The notes below the pieces were generated by a model. The model ran no database searches. It was not told the DNA's origin and worked only from the letters and a program-made list of their open reading frames with translations. From contig JAEHOE010000098.1 in assembly GCA_016858145.1 (NCBI GenBank), positions 186,001 through 250,000 on the forward strand: DNA of 64,000 nt. Direction: 5' to 3'. Below, piece by piece: positions 1 to 11,049 of the stretch (within the stretch, counting starts at the first letter, position 1; each line of letters opens with the position of its first letter). Source of the DNA: Edaphochlamys debaryana. Its lineage: Eukaryota > Chlorophyta > Chlorophyceae > Chlamydomonadales. The translations under genes and the position numbers were made by a program.

Positions 1-408
1 AGCCGCGCACGAGACGGGCATGTCGACACCCTGAGCTGCGAGGACCCCCGTGAGGGTGGAAATGAAAGTGCTAAAGCGCAGCCTCCAGTGCACTGGCTGC
101 GGTGGGGACACATGGTGAGGACAGGGGTGGCGAGCCGGGGGCGACGAGCGGCGGTCCGGCTCAGAGCGACGGGATGCGGGGGGCGTGCCGCGTGCGGGAG
201 CCGGCCATACACAATGCCGCACGGCCGGGCCTTTCAACAGCCGCCGCTGCACCAAGTGCGTGCCTCAGTCTACTTTCTACTTTCACTAGCTCTAGTCTGT
301 ACTCTCGCTACCTCTGGCCCACCAGGCTCACTGCGCTGCGTTCAGGTCGCTGAACGCTCGGCCGGTCGACAGCCGTGACGCCACCGCTTGTCGCAACGCT
401 TGTTTGGG
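1..408. other. Upstream flank of first family relic
   Basis: No gene is recognised here. At 206-215 the motif CATACACAAT lies about 200 bp before the relic start codon at 409. The same or nearly the same motif sits about 180-240 bp upstream of family copies A3, A4, A5 and A6, so this stretch is probably an old promoter of the same family. Confidence 0.4.
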
Positions 409-548
409 ATGGAGCGCAACCACAGTCCTTGCACCGAACCTGCTGAACATCCCGCAACCTTAGCGTGGCTTCCGGCCATGGTAGCTCGCGTAGCCAGCTT
501 CCTGCCTCCAAACGAGGTGGCATGCACACTTCGGCTTTTGTACAAGGC
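409..548 (+). pseudogene. Truncated 5' relic of the F-box-like/ankyrin family
   Basis: From the ATG at 409 the frame reads MERNHS and then the family signature WLPAMVARVASFLPP followed by ACTLRLL. This is the start of the F-box-like domain found in all the nearby copies. Family similarity stops at about 548, where the sequence switches into the 5' flank of copy A1. The frame then runs off into unrelated residues and stops at 606. It is about 47 codons of a gene that normally has about 550, so it is a dead fragment left by recombination. Confidence 0.75.
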
Positions 549-622
549 ATCTCCGCCGCAACTTGCGCACCCAGCCCGGTCGCAAAGTGACTTTCCCACC
601 GCATAACGCACAGTAAAATCCA
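549..622 (+). promoter_or_regulatory. Immediate 5' flank of A1, identical to that of A3
   Basis: These 74 bases match 20902-20975 base for base, at a constant offset of 20353, up to the ATG of A1 (623) and of A3 (20976). Before the block the two loci are unrelated. It therefore marks a duplication breakpoint and probably holds the 5' UTR or core promoter that travelled with the gene. Confidence 0.7.
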
Positions 623-2634
623 ATGGAGCGCGATGGTTTGCCTCTCGTGCAAGCCGCTGCACATCCCGCATCCTCGGCGTGGCTTCCGGCTATTGTAGCT
701 CGCATAGCCAGCTTCCTGCCTCCCAACGATGTCGCCTGTAAGCTCCGACTGCTGGACAAGGCGACTGCGGAGCAGTTCAGCGATGTGCGCACTGTGCAGC
801 TGTCGCGGCCAGCTCCTCGCGCTGCCTTCGCGGAGCACTGGCTGGCTCCTGCGGCATGCAAGAGCCTCACGCTAAGGCAGCGGCGGGAGCTAGTGTGCCT
901 GGTCGCGGCCAGCGGCGATGTGGCCAACCTGGAGGTCGCCATCCAGGCGGCCGGCTGCACGCTAGACCTGAGAATGCCCGCGGCCGCGGCAGCCGCGGGC
1001 GCGCTAGAGAGCTTCCAGCACCTTATGGGACTTGTCCAGTTGTCGGACTTTGTTTGGGCGGTGGCCCTGAATTTCGCCGCCAGGGGAGGCCACCGCGCCG
1101 TCTGCGAGTGGTGCCTCGCCCACGGGGCAGAGCGGGGCTGGGGGCCAGTGGCCGCAGCTTACCGCGGCAGCCACACGGAGCTGGCGGAGCTGCTGAGGCC
1201 GGAGGCGGTAGAACCCTACACGCACTGCAAGGGCTACGTATTAGAGGGTGCCGCAAAGGGTTGCAGCCTAGACGTGCTCAAGAGCACGTGGGCGGAGTGG
1301 GGCGCGCAGCTGATGGAACACGACAAGAACAGAGTTGAGGAAGCCCTCTTTGCAGCCCTCGGCAGCCCCACGCGCGACTGGGAGGCCAAGGCGGAGTTCC
1401 TGCTCGCCCGGGGCCTGAGCGTCAGGAAGGGCTCAGCCGGCCGTGCCCTGCGCCTGCCGCCCGCCACGGCCCTGCAACGCCTCGAGTGGATGCGGGGGCG
1501 GGGCTGGGCTCCTGATGAGCGGAGCTTGAAGGCGGCGACCCGGGCAGGCAGCCTAGAGGCCTTGGGATGGCTGCTGTATGCCGGTCCGGTGGTGAAGCCA
1601 GGCTGGGTGGCGGACGAGCTGAGCGTCTACCGGTCCGCATCGCCCGAGCTGGTCCAGCTGCTCGTCACTCGGGGCTGCGTTGCGCCATCCCAAGTGGTGC
1701 GGAGCGCTCTCGCGGCTGGATCCCAGGGCCTGCCCCTTCTGCGCTGGCTGGTGGACACGTACGGGGTTGGGGTTCTGGACCCTGAGGCTGTGGGCCACGA
1801 CCCCCACACCGCATGGAGCGTCGACACGGCCGCGGAGGGGGGCTGCGTGGAGGCAATGGAGCTTGTACTGGAGCACGGTGCTGCGTACGGGATTGCCTTC
1901 AGCGAGTCGAGCTGGAGCGCTGCAGCCGAGTCGGGCTGTGAGGCGGCACTGGAGTGGCTGGACCAGAGGGGCTGCCCTCGGCCGGTGAGTGGGGGCTGGA
2001 AGGGCTTGCCCAGAGGCTTGTTGCCAAGGCACCACGGCGTTTCGAACAAGTCGGGGCCTTGTACGATGCAACGACGCTAGCTCCTGGTCAGGGGCTGGGG
2101 GCTGTCTGTCCCCGCGAACCATGTTACCAAGGCTCCAGGGGCCCTGCTGGCCCTTTGCCTTTTGTGCACCTCCTACCATCCTGCCACTGCCACTGAATGC
2201 TGTAGAGCTATGGCCCACATATACAACGGGTGGGATACTACAACATCGACTGAACACGGGTAGAACGCCACTGCGGTGCTCCCGCCTCTGACTCCCCACC
2301 CGCCCCCTGTACTTCGCCCTCGCACGCGCCCGGGTGTCCTCCCTAGGCGGACGGCACGCCTTACGTTGCAGCTGCGGGGAACAACGACATCCGGACGCTG
2401 CGGGTGCTGCGGCGGCTGGGGCTGCCGTGGGGAGTACCCTCTGAAGCGGCGGGCGTGTTCGCAAGTACCGTGCTCAGAAGGGGCGCTGACGTCTCCACTC
2501 TCCGGTTGCTGGTGGCGGAGGGCTGCCCCGTGGACTGGGCGGTGGCGAGGAAGGCGGCGGATCAGAGGTTGCAAGCGGGTTGGTCCAGGGCGGAGGATGA
2601 TGGCGTGGATCGAGGAGGAGGCAGAGGCCCGTGA
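623..2634 (+). CDS. Family copy A1: F-box-like and ankyrin-like repeat protein
   Basis: Exon 1 is 623-1984 (454 codons), the GT-AG intron is 1985-2346, and exon 2 is 2347-2634, giving 549 aa. Residues about 18-50 (WLPAIVARIASFLPP, then a Leu/Arg-rich helix) resemble an F-box. Residues about 95-450 hold degenerate ankyrin-like units with recurring GHRAVCEWCLA, HTELAELL and GCEAALEWL. Exon 2 adds RTLRVLRRLGLPWG and LRLLVAEGCPVDWA. The intron is phase 0 after GCPRP, as in the sister copies. Compared with A5, the last 20 or so residues are out of frame: the conserved tail (MAWIEEEAEA onward, to 2713) sits in the next frame, so an indel near 2560-2595 replaced the C-terminus. Otherwise it is intact. 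A role as ubiquitin-ligase substrate adaptor is inferred from domains only. Confidence 0.75.
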
Positions 2635-3421
2635 GCTCAGCCCGGGGGTCGGGGCACGTCAGGGCGGCCGTGGTTCCGGCGGGGATGCAGGAGGAGGCTG
2701 CTGCTGCTCCTGAGGCCTAGGCTTGCGGACACGTGAGGTTGCGGACGCGGCCCATTGGGGCAAGGGGCACGGCACGGCGGGATAACGGCAGCATGCCTGG
2801 GGGGGCCCTGAGCCGGCCGTGCTAATGGCGTTGATCGTCGAGAAGGCCACCGCCGCTGCGGAGTCTGCCCGTAGCGTCGTGCTGGGCCCGGCCGCCGCTA
2901 TGCAGCCCGAGAGGGCGTAGGCCCTTCGAGTGCTGGCCGCTGCTGGGGGCGGACGCTTGGGCGTACCTGACGTGTTCTGTGGGGGCTGGCATGTGTGTGT
3001 GCGGCTTGCAGCTGCAGACGGTTGTATTGCAATCCGGGAACTCTGGCTCAGTGTGCCTGTGCCTTTTTCTGTATCGCTCTGTCCTTGTGCTTATCTCTAC
3101 TCATCGGAAAGAGCGGGATCAGCAAGCAAGTGCGCGTAGGTCGGAGGGCGGCTGGGTTGTGTTGAGGACGGCTGGCTTTTTAGCCAGGTATATGGGTATG
3201 GTCGCAGAAGGTCCAGTGCTGCCCGGCCTCGCGGGGTTTGAGGCTCAGCCCTTTTCCGTCCTGAAGAGGACAGCCCTTGTTCGGGGACAATGTGGAAAAA
3301 AACATAAGGCATACGGCTGGGATGTGTGTGCGAACAGCAGGCGTGTAGCCCTGCAGAGGTGTACGGGTGGGGTGGGGTTTTAGGGTTTAGGGTCCCTGAG
3401 GCGGAAGATAGAATGTGCTCA

Positions 3422-3487
3422 CCTGACGACCCGCAAGCGATGGAGATCTACGCATGGGTTCAGGAAGCGGCCGCCGCGGCTATGTAG
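3422..3487 (+). pseudogene. Relic of a family 3' end (last 21 codons)
   Basis: One frame reads PDDPQAMEIYAWVQEAAAAA, then Met and a stop at 3485-3487. This matches the C-terminal tail of the family (for example LLAWVVEEEAAAAQAG in A3 and VLAWVGEQAAAASA in A8). Nothing upstream continues the family frame, so it is an orphan scrap of exon 2 and shows that another copy once stood between A1 and A2. Confidence 0.6.
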
Positions 3488-4780
3488 CTAGCTGGGCACG
3501 CGGGCTGTTGCAGGCCCGGTAGGCTGTCGGAACGGGGAAGGAGGGGGGACGTGGGGGATTTCCACTGAGTGTCTTGGTCAGGCTGGAGTCTAGGTACCGG
3601 TACATGCCGAGGGTCACCTTTTGGCTCTTGGCTGGGCACTAGCGCGGGGGGAAGGCTGGCTGGGGCTATGGCGCTGGGTCGCTGCAGAAGGTTGTTGCGG
3701 GGGGGGAAGAGTTGGGGAAGAGTTGGTGAGCCTGGCTGGTGGGGAAGGGTGCGGTCATGAGCTCGTGGTGTATGTCGGTGGCTGAAGCACGTCCCAAGAG
3801 CGGGCAAGAGGGCAGGCACTAGTGAGAGAAGGCCCGCTGAGGAGCTAGCGCGCCACAAAGAATGGCTGGCGATGGCAGGCGATGGAAGCTTGGATCATCT
3901 GCGCGCCCCCGATGGGCTGGAGGCTGGAGGCTGTTGCCTATCAAGTAAATCGCGCATGCTTGGCCCTCGCTGGAGAAGCTCCGCTTCCCGGCGGGGCTGC
4001 TGACGTGCTCAGGGACCGGCGCTGAGTGCGGTCTGCAGGGGTTGAGCTTCGTTTGGGCACGACTTCTAGGCGCAAGTGTTGTATTCTCCCCTGTCCGCCT
4101 TTCTCGGGTGTCTTAGCCCGTGTTTGCTGGGGGCGTCGGCTGCCCGTTTACTATGGGGCTTTTGCCACGAGTCCTGTGCTGCGAGTGGGAGGCTGGTCTG
4201 AAGGATGTCCCAATGGGCTGGGGGCTGTTGCCTGTTTGTCGGTCGTGCACGCTCGGCCCTTGCTCGAGACGCCCAGCTTCCCGGCGGGGCTGCTGAGGGT
4301 GGGTGGGTGCTGTGTGCTCCCAACCAGCCGTTCTCGGGGGTCTTATCCCGTGGTTCCCTATGGGGCTTTTGCCCCCGGTCCTGCGCTGTGAGTGGGAGGC
4401 TGGTCTGAAGGATGTCGACTGAGGTGCTTGAAGCAGGCGCTGCGGTGGCGGTGGATGGCCATGCCGGGGCTTGGCCCCAGACTGGCAGGGACTGGCCTGA
4501 GCCCGTTGAGCCTTTCCACGCGCCCTGCGTGGGCCGGCGTGTTTGGCGCGAGTTGGCGTGCCTCCCTGGCGGACGACGCTATACGTTTCACCAGGGGAGG
4601 GAGCCATGGCACAGCAGTTGCCTCTCTCACCTTGATGCGGGGTCGGCGGCTCTGCTGGCCTTCGGCAACAGCCTTGCAACGAGAAAGTAGAGAATGGAAT
4701 CCGACGGAGCTTCGAGCTCCAATCAGCTGATGGTGGGCATGAGGAGCGGGCAGGCAGCAGCGACCAGGGGCCGCACAGCG

Positions 4781-4970
4781 GGGCGAGGGGTTCTGTGCTC
4801 GTAGGGCCGTGCAGCGCGTGCAGCGTAGTCAGAACATTGACGGGGGATGCAGATGAGCGCGTCGATGTAGCCGCTGCCGCAACGCGAGAGGAAGGCAGGG
4901 GGCCAGCAATGTGCATCGTCGGGGCAGGGGCTAACCTATGGGCAGCCGCGCGCGCAATCGGTCCTCTCCG
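4781..4970 (+). repeat. Duplicated flanking block, copy 1
   Basis: This stretch upstream of A2 is clearly similar, with small indels, to 35945-36120 upstream of ECM29. Shared landmarks include AGGGGTTCTGTGCTCG, CAACGCGAGAG and GGCAGGGGCTAACCTA. In both places it lies a few hundred bases before a gene start on the plus strand. Confidence 0.65.
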
Positions 4971-5179
4971 GCGGCGGCGGGGAGGGGAATGCACAGCGCA
5001 CGTTGCGCCGCGCCCAAACAGCGCAAGAACGCCCTTGCAGTTACTTCACGACTAAATACTTGGAGCAACGCTACAAGCCGTTCCCACAACAAGGCCTTGG
5101 CTATCACTCCATCGCCAACTTGCATGCTCAGCCTGTCCGCAAAGCTGCTATCGCACCGCTTGCCGCACAGGCGGCTTGA

Positions 5180-7213
5180 ATGGAGCACCATGGTCTGCCT
5201 GTGCAAGCCGCTGCACAGCCAGCTCCCGTTGAGGCCAGCGCAGTGTGGCTACCTGGAATAGTTGGACGCGTAGCCAACTTTCTACCTCGCAACTTTGCTG
5301 CTTTTACTCTTCGCCTGCTGGACAAGGCGACTTCGGAGCAGTTGCGGGAGCTCAACACCGCGCAGCTGTCGCAACCAGCGCATCGCGGGGCCTTCAGGGA
5401 GCACTGGCTGGCTCCTGAGGCGTGCAGGAGCCTCACGCTGGAGCAGCGGTGCAAGCTGGTGTGTCTGGTCGCGGCCAGCGGCGATGTGGCCAACCTGGAG
5501 GTGGCCATCCAGGCTGCCGGGTGCACCCCAACCGTGGACGCGCTCATAGCTGCCGCGCGGGCGGGCGGCTTGGAGTGCTGCCAATACCTAGCAAGGGTAC
5601 TCCAGCGACCGCTGGGGCCCACTGCGCCTGGTGCACAGTGGGCTTGGGGACGGACTCTGAATGCCGCCGCCAAGGGGGGCCACCGCACGGTGTGCGAGTG
5701 GTGCCTGGCGATCGGGGCCGAGCCCAGCTGGGCTGCTGCTGCGGCGGCTTACAGCGGCGGCCAGACGGATCTGGCGGAGCTGATGAGGCCGGAGGCGGAG
5801 GAGCCTGGTGACAACGAGGGATTCGATATGCTGTTGGGCGCGGCCGAGGGCTGCAGCCTGGCTGTACTCGAGGGCCTGTGGGCGGAGTGGGGCGAGCTGC
5901 TGCTGGCGGAAGCGGAGGAAGAAGAGGTGGAGGACGCTCCTGGAAGATACTTATGGAGACCTACTTTGATGGGCACCGCGTCCTCTCCGCCGCCGTCGGC
6001 AGCCCTACGCCCGACTGGGAGGCCAAGGCGGAGTTCCTGCTCGCCCAGGGCTTTGCCTTGGGCAAAGCGTCCGCCGACAGCGCCGTTCGCCTCCCGCCCG
6101 CCACGGCCCTGCAGCGCCTCGAGTGGATGCGGGGGCGGGGCTGGGCTCCGAATGAGCCAGGCGTGCCAGCTGCAGTCATGGCGGGGAACCTCCCTGCGGT
6201 CAGGTGGATGCTGGATGCGGGCGCGGTGGAGACGCCAGGCTGGGTGTTGCGCGGTCCACCGGTGAGGGGCCCTGCAGTGCCCTCGCTGGAGGTGGTTCAG
6301 CTGCTCGCCTCTCGGGGCAACATCGAGCCCTCGATGGTTGTAGGCGGCGCTGCCGCGGCCGGCTCCCAGGGCCTGCCCCTCCTGCGCTGGCTGCTGGACA
6401 CGTACGGGCCGGAGCGCGTGCTGAACCCTAGCGCAGAAAGGCTTGGCCTTGCGGCCATTGGGCCGTGGAGTCCCTTAGTTTTAAACTGGGCCTTGGAGGG
6501 GGGCTGTGCGGAGGCGATGGCCCTCGTCCTGGAGCACGGTGCGGCGTCTGGGGCAGCCTTCAACTTGTATACCTGGAACGGTGCGGCCGGGGCCGGCTGC
6601 GAGGAGGCGCTCGAGTGGCTTGTGGAGATGGGTTGCCCGATGCCGCAGGTGGGTCGGGGGCTGCTGGGAGGGCCGTCAGGGACGCTTTAGCGAGCCAGAC
6701 GCTGCGGCTAAACCCGGTAGCTCGGACGACGCCATCGTCGGGATTGCTGTGCTCATTGCCAGCCGCCTCTCCTGCTGTGATCCCAGCGGTTTGGGCCCTG
6801 GACCTCCTGCAGGCTGCGGCCCGACCTGCCCTGCATCTGCTGACGTCAGCGCACAACTGACTTGCTCACTCGTCCCATGTGGCCCATCTTCCTCACGACG
6901 TCATCCGCAGGACAACGGCGAGCACTACGCTCATGCCGCCCGCAACAACGACATGCGGACGCTGCGCGTGCTGCGGCGTCTGGGGCTGCCGTGGGGCGAG
7001 GCGCCTGGCTTGGACAGCACATTCGCGAGGGCCTTGTGCGATAGGACGGATCTGTCCATCCTCCGCTGGCTGGTGGCAGAGGGCTGCCCCGTGGACTGGG
7101 CAGCGGCGAAGGCGGCGGCGGAGCAGGCGGAGGAGGAGGAGAGACTCCAGGATGACGTGATGGCGTGGATTGAGGAGGAGGCCGCCGCCGCTGCAAAGAC
7201 AGGTTGCATGTGA
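5180..7213 (+). pseudogene. Family copy A2, frameshifted
   Basis: Exon 1 is 5180-6648 and exon 2 is 6911-7213 (stop TGA), with a GT-AG intron between. The first frame gives the F-box-like segment (WLPGIVGRVANFLPR) and ankyrin-like units up to an acidic EEEEVED stretch near 5915-5945. From there the family continues in another frame (VLSAAVGSPTPDWEAKAEFL onward) to the splice site. Exon 1 is 1469 nt, two more than a multiple of three, and no intron boundaries fit, so an indel is likely. The donor lies one codon later than in the other copies (Pro-Met-Pro-Gln before GTGGGT). Exon 2 is intact (NNDMRTLRVLRRLGLPWG, AEGCPVDWAAAKAAAE). An assembly error remains possible. If it is one, the gene is functional. 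Confidence 0.7.
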
Positions 7214-8714
7214 GGCTTTGAGCAGCCCCCCGCGGAAATAAGGTGCAGGATGAAGCAGGGACTCATGTGGTCTTCGGCTGGCGCGCGGGCAGGCCTAAAT
7301 CTGCATTGCCAGCTGGTCGTGGGTCAGGAGCTGCTTGCTTGTGGGGTGGAGGGATGTAGGAATCCTTTGTGTGTTCGCATGTTAGGACGTTGTGTTTGCC
7401 AATTTGCATGGGCATTGCAGTTTCCAAGTCAAGTGGCATCAAAGGTCCAGGCTGAGAGCCCTCCCTGCAACACCGTGCGTGGGTGCAGGGCCAGAGCATG
7501 CCCTGCCGTGACGTGGCCCTGGCCTGTGTGGATGCAGGGGGTTTATGTACCTGGGAGGGGTGAGACGATGAGGCATGCGTTGCGTGTCATGAAAGTGAGA
7601 GTGGCGTGGCCAACTACATGGAAGCAATGATCTCTTACGGAGGGACGTGTTGAGGGGTGCGAGTGGTGCTTGTGAGTGGGCGCAGGCCAGGAGTGCGAGG
7701 CCTTGCCCCCAGGAGTTGGGTCTCTGCATGCCGCCACGGCGCCATGCACTGGGCCGCCGGGGCTGGGCCTGTGATAGATGGGGCGCATGGGCATGCGGGG
7801 GCGGCTCTCGGCCGCGCCGCACACTGGAAAGCCAGCAGAGTCACGAGCTGGAGAGCCCCATGCCCTCTTCCCATGCATGAGGGAGGGCACCCTCGCCCTG
7901 GTGGCCCCGAGCTGCGCTGGGGACTGGTCAACGTGCTCGGCATGTGGTGCTCGTGGGTTTGCGGCACCGCTGCCCTCGCTTCTGGCTCGGCGTCAGGGGC
8001 TGGGTGGGCTCTGGAGCCTTGAGGAGGGATGCGTGTGGAGGTGGCAGCGAGGCCCTCCCGCGTGCCTGTCACACCCTCACCGAGTCACCGGGCCCCAGAC
8101 TGACATGCTCATCGCCTCGCTCATCAGAGACACAGTCCCTGCTAAGATTGTAGCTGCGGCACAGCGGCAGTGAGGTCAGCCTGGCAGGGGTGGTGAGCAA
8201 GAGCTGAGCGTGGCTGTGCACTACGCTGGAATGCCGGTAGCGGATGAACGCGGAGCCTCGCCCTGGCCACACATACATCATGCAAAGGCCACGAGGTACG
8301 GGGCCGGGCTGCCGTGGGCCACCGGGCCACTGGCCGCACCTCATTGTACCCACTCCCGCCTACCCACAAACCCCTGCCCCAAAACCCAAACCCATCCGCC
8401 CACAACGCCCCTGGAAGGGCACTGAAGGCCTGGCAGTCATAACCACCATGCATCATACCCACCATGCCCAGCGGTCCAGATCCGTACAGGTCACATTTAC
8501 ACGAGCAGGGTGGCAGCGGTGGCTTGGCGGGCTGGGGGACACTCGGCACGGCAGAGTGGAGGTCAGGGCTTTGAGGCGGAAGGGGCTGCTGTAAATAAAC
8601 GCCGGGTCACCGTCCGGGTGCTCCATGGCACCAGCAGCGGGGAGCACAAGTTCAAGGTGCAGTGGTGGCTGCTCCGCGGGGCGGCTGGGATGTGACACCT
8701 TGCGAAGCACGGCA
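7214..8714. other. Spacer without recognised gene
   Basis: No family relic, RNA gene or protein signature is recognised here. A TGTAA motif (the usual algal polyadenylation signal) occurs at 8590-8594. It is 1.4 kb past A2 and may be unrelated to it. Confidence 0.4.
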
Positions 8715-8760
8715 GCCCTACGTCACCTCTACCCCGGGTTACCCCCGGGTCAGGCAGGGT
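8715..8760. repeat. Left member of an inverted repeat pair
   Basis: The 18 bases at 8715-8732 (GCCCTACGTCACCTCTAC) are the exact reverse complement of 12414-12431. Similarity continues inward, with gaps, to a CCGGGTCAGGC motif. The next 170 bases are rich in GGGTTACCC-like palindromes (to about 8910). The pair could be the ends of one element of about 3.7 kb, or two copies of a short element in opposite orientation. Confidence 0.5.
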
Positions 8761-8765
8761 TACCC

Positions 8766-10204
8766 GACGGACCGGGTTGGGTGCAGGTGCCCCCCAGATT
8801 ACCCAGTCTGGGTAACCCATCCGACCCCATAACCCCAGGGCGTCGATCAGGGGGTCAAGTAGGTGCGGGGGGGGTAGTCCAGGTGCCTTACATTACGGCC
8901 GGGAACGGGTAACCCCCTCCCTAAAGCGCGTGTCCCACCAAACAGCGCGCGCGGCCCCGGCAGCCGTCAGCCCCGCCCGCGCAGCCCCGACAGCCTCGCC
9001 CTTACGACACCCCTTCTCTGCGTCCGGAAACTGCCCGCGCTGTTCTTGTGCTCAACACTATGGTTGTCTTCCCAACCACGTTTCAACCAAGTCAGAGCCG
9101 CTCTCCAAGTCCGGGCCACACTCCAAGCCCAGGCCGCTCTCCAGTCCAGGCCGCTCGTCTGCTCCTGAACCTCCTCCAGCCACCTGCGTGCACGGGAAGC
9201 AACAGGGCGCATTCGCAAGGTTGGTGATTGTGCACCGCATGTCTGCACCCTTCCGCCTTCCAGCACGGCTGACAGACCACGCAGCTCATCCCACGACTTC
9301 CGCTCACATGCTCGCGGTCCAAGCCAGTGGCCCACACGGCGCCTGGTCCCTGCGACGTGAGCGGGCGGGGACAGGGGGCATGGACACGGTTGGACACGGT
9401 CGGCCAGTCACCGCTTTTCTCAAGCCGCGCCCTTGCACCTGCTGCCATTCACTAGGTGAATCCTATGCGCGGTATCACCGCGCGAGCGTGCTCACCCGCC
9501 GGTCAACACCATGGCATCGCGAGCCAACACTTGTAGAACGTGTTGGTCGCCATGACCAGGACGCCAAACTTGAGGTCCCAGGAAGCAGTGCCACGTTGAA
9601 TAGCAGCTGACGATGTCTACCGCAAGCTGGGGGTCCAGCTTGGGACATCTGCTGCTGCAGCTCGCTGCAGCGGCCCTGCGTTGCCCGAGACCGAACCGCA
9701 GCCCAAGCTAGTTTCACATTTTCTGTCTTCCGTGTGTACATAGTATGTGCAGAACTCGCGTCCTTAAGTCGGTCAACGGCAAACTCGCCACTCAGCAGGG
9801 CAATTGTCGCTCGCGGGCAGTGCAAGCGTGAATATGTGTAAGGCATAATAAGTGTATGCGTGGTTGTCTATGTTGTAACGAGTGCTGCAGTGCTGAGTAA
9901 ACGACACCGCGATGCGCCGATTGCGTTCCGCTCTGCTCACTGCTGCCGGCCTGCCGCAGCACCGCAATGCCTTTAACCGAGTGGCGAGAGAATATTGTGT
10001 AGCTTGTGTAGAACAGCGGGCCGCAGGGTGTCCGCTCCGCTTCCGTTTCCGCCGCTGGGATGTGCGGCATCCCTCCCCCTTGCTGCGCTCCCCCTCTCCT
10101 TGCGTTCCGGACCTCAGCCCACCCCGCGCCACGCCCACCCATGGAGAAGCCTGACTGGGGAGATTCGTGCAAGAACCACGTGAGGCGTTGCCCAGAAAGA
10201 CTTG
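8766..10204. other. Spacer without recognised gene
   Basis: GGGTTACCC-type palindromic motifs are seen to about 8910, and short imperfect repeats of about 15-18 bp (CCGCTCTCCA-like) near 9100-9150. No coding or RNA gene is recognised. Confidence 0.4.
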
Positions 10205-11010
10205 TTCAGGTTCACTGGCCCCTGCGGAGCCCCCGCGGGGTGCCTGGGGAGTGCGTACACAGCCCACCCCGTGTGTGTGACGATCCGGACAGCCTTGCGG
10301 GGGCCGGGGGGGCCGGGGGGGCCGGGGGAGTGCGTGCAAAGCCCACCCCGTGTGTGTGACAGTCCGTACAGCCTTGCGGGGGCCGGGGGGTGACTGGGGA
10401 GTGCATGCAGAGCCCACCCCGTGTGTGTGACGGTCTGGACAGCCTTGCGGGGGCCGGGGGGTGACTGGGGAGTGCATGCAGAGCCCACCCCGTGTGTGTG
10501 ACGGTCTGGACAGCCTTGCGGGGGCCGAAGGCTGCCTGGGGAGTGCGTGCAGAGCCCACCCCGTGTGTGTGACGGTCTGGACAGCCATGCGGGGGCCGGG
10601 GGCTGCCTGGGGACTGCATGCAGAGCCCACCCCGTGTGTGTGACGGTCTGGACAGCCTTGTGGGGGCCGGGGGCTGCCTGGGGAGTGCGTGCAGAGCCCA
10701 CCCCGTGTGTGTGACGGTCCGGACAGCCTTGCGGGGGCCGGGGGGTGACTGGGGAGTGCGTGCACAGCCCACCCCGTGTGTGTGACGGTCCGGACAGCCT
10801 TGCGGGGGCCGGGGGCTGCCTGGGGAGTGCGTGCAGAGCCCACCCCGTGTGTGTGACAGTCCGGACAGCCTTGTGGGGGCCGGGGGCTGCCTGGGGAGTG
10901 CGTGCAGAGCCCACCCCGTGTGTGTGACGGTCCGGACAGCCTTGCGGGGGCCGGGGGCTGCCTGGGGAGTGCGTGCAGAGCCCACCCCGTGTGTGTGACG
11001 GTACAGCCGT
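10205..11010. repeat. 71-bp tandem satellite, about 11 units
   Basis: The core AGCCCACCCCGTGTGTGTGA recurs at 10261, 10340, 10411, 10482, 10553, 10624, 10695, 10766, 10837, 10908 and 10979. All spacings are exactly 71 bp except the first (79 bp, caused by extra GGGGGGCC). Units differ by a few substitutions, such as GTGACTGG against CTGCCTGG. The unit has no stop codon in any minus-strand frame, which creates long spurious open frames of 257-356 codons. Confidence 0.95.
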
Positions 11011-11049
11011 GCTTGGGCCAGGGGATGGCTGGCTGGGGTGTTGGGGCTG

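Larger units (their letters stand above)
2635..5179. other. Spacer between A1 and A2
   Basis: The first 150 bases match the 3' end and 3' flank of A5 (about 30040-30185), so they are the A1 3' UTR. A relic of a family 3' end lies at 3422-3487. Diverged tandem segments fill about 3911-4416: the stretch at 4096-4209 recurs at 4324-4416, and parts of 3911-4003 recur at 4211-4295. A block shared with the flank of ECM29 lies at 4781-4970. The 16-mer GCTATCGCACCGCTTG at 5147-5162 is shared with the flank of A4. No other gene is seen. Confidence 0.6.

Noticed and set aside
308..838. 176-codon minus-strand ORF over the relic and A1 start
   Set aside because: Antisense shadow of family coding sequence, and similar shadows occur opposite the other copies.
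3424..5179. A further full family copy between A1 and A2
   Set aside because: Only the 3' scrap at 3422-3487 is recognisable. No F-box-like or repeat segment is present.
7266..9610. Several 80-226 codon ORFs in the spacer after A2
   Set aside because: High GC makes such ORFs common. None shows family similarity, splice logic or motif.
10205..11010. CRISPR-like array
   Set aside because: Units are contiguous 71-bp repeats without variable spacers, in a eukaryotic genome.
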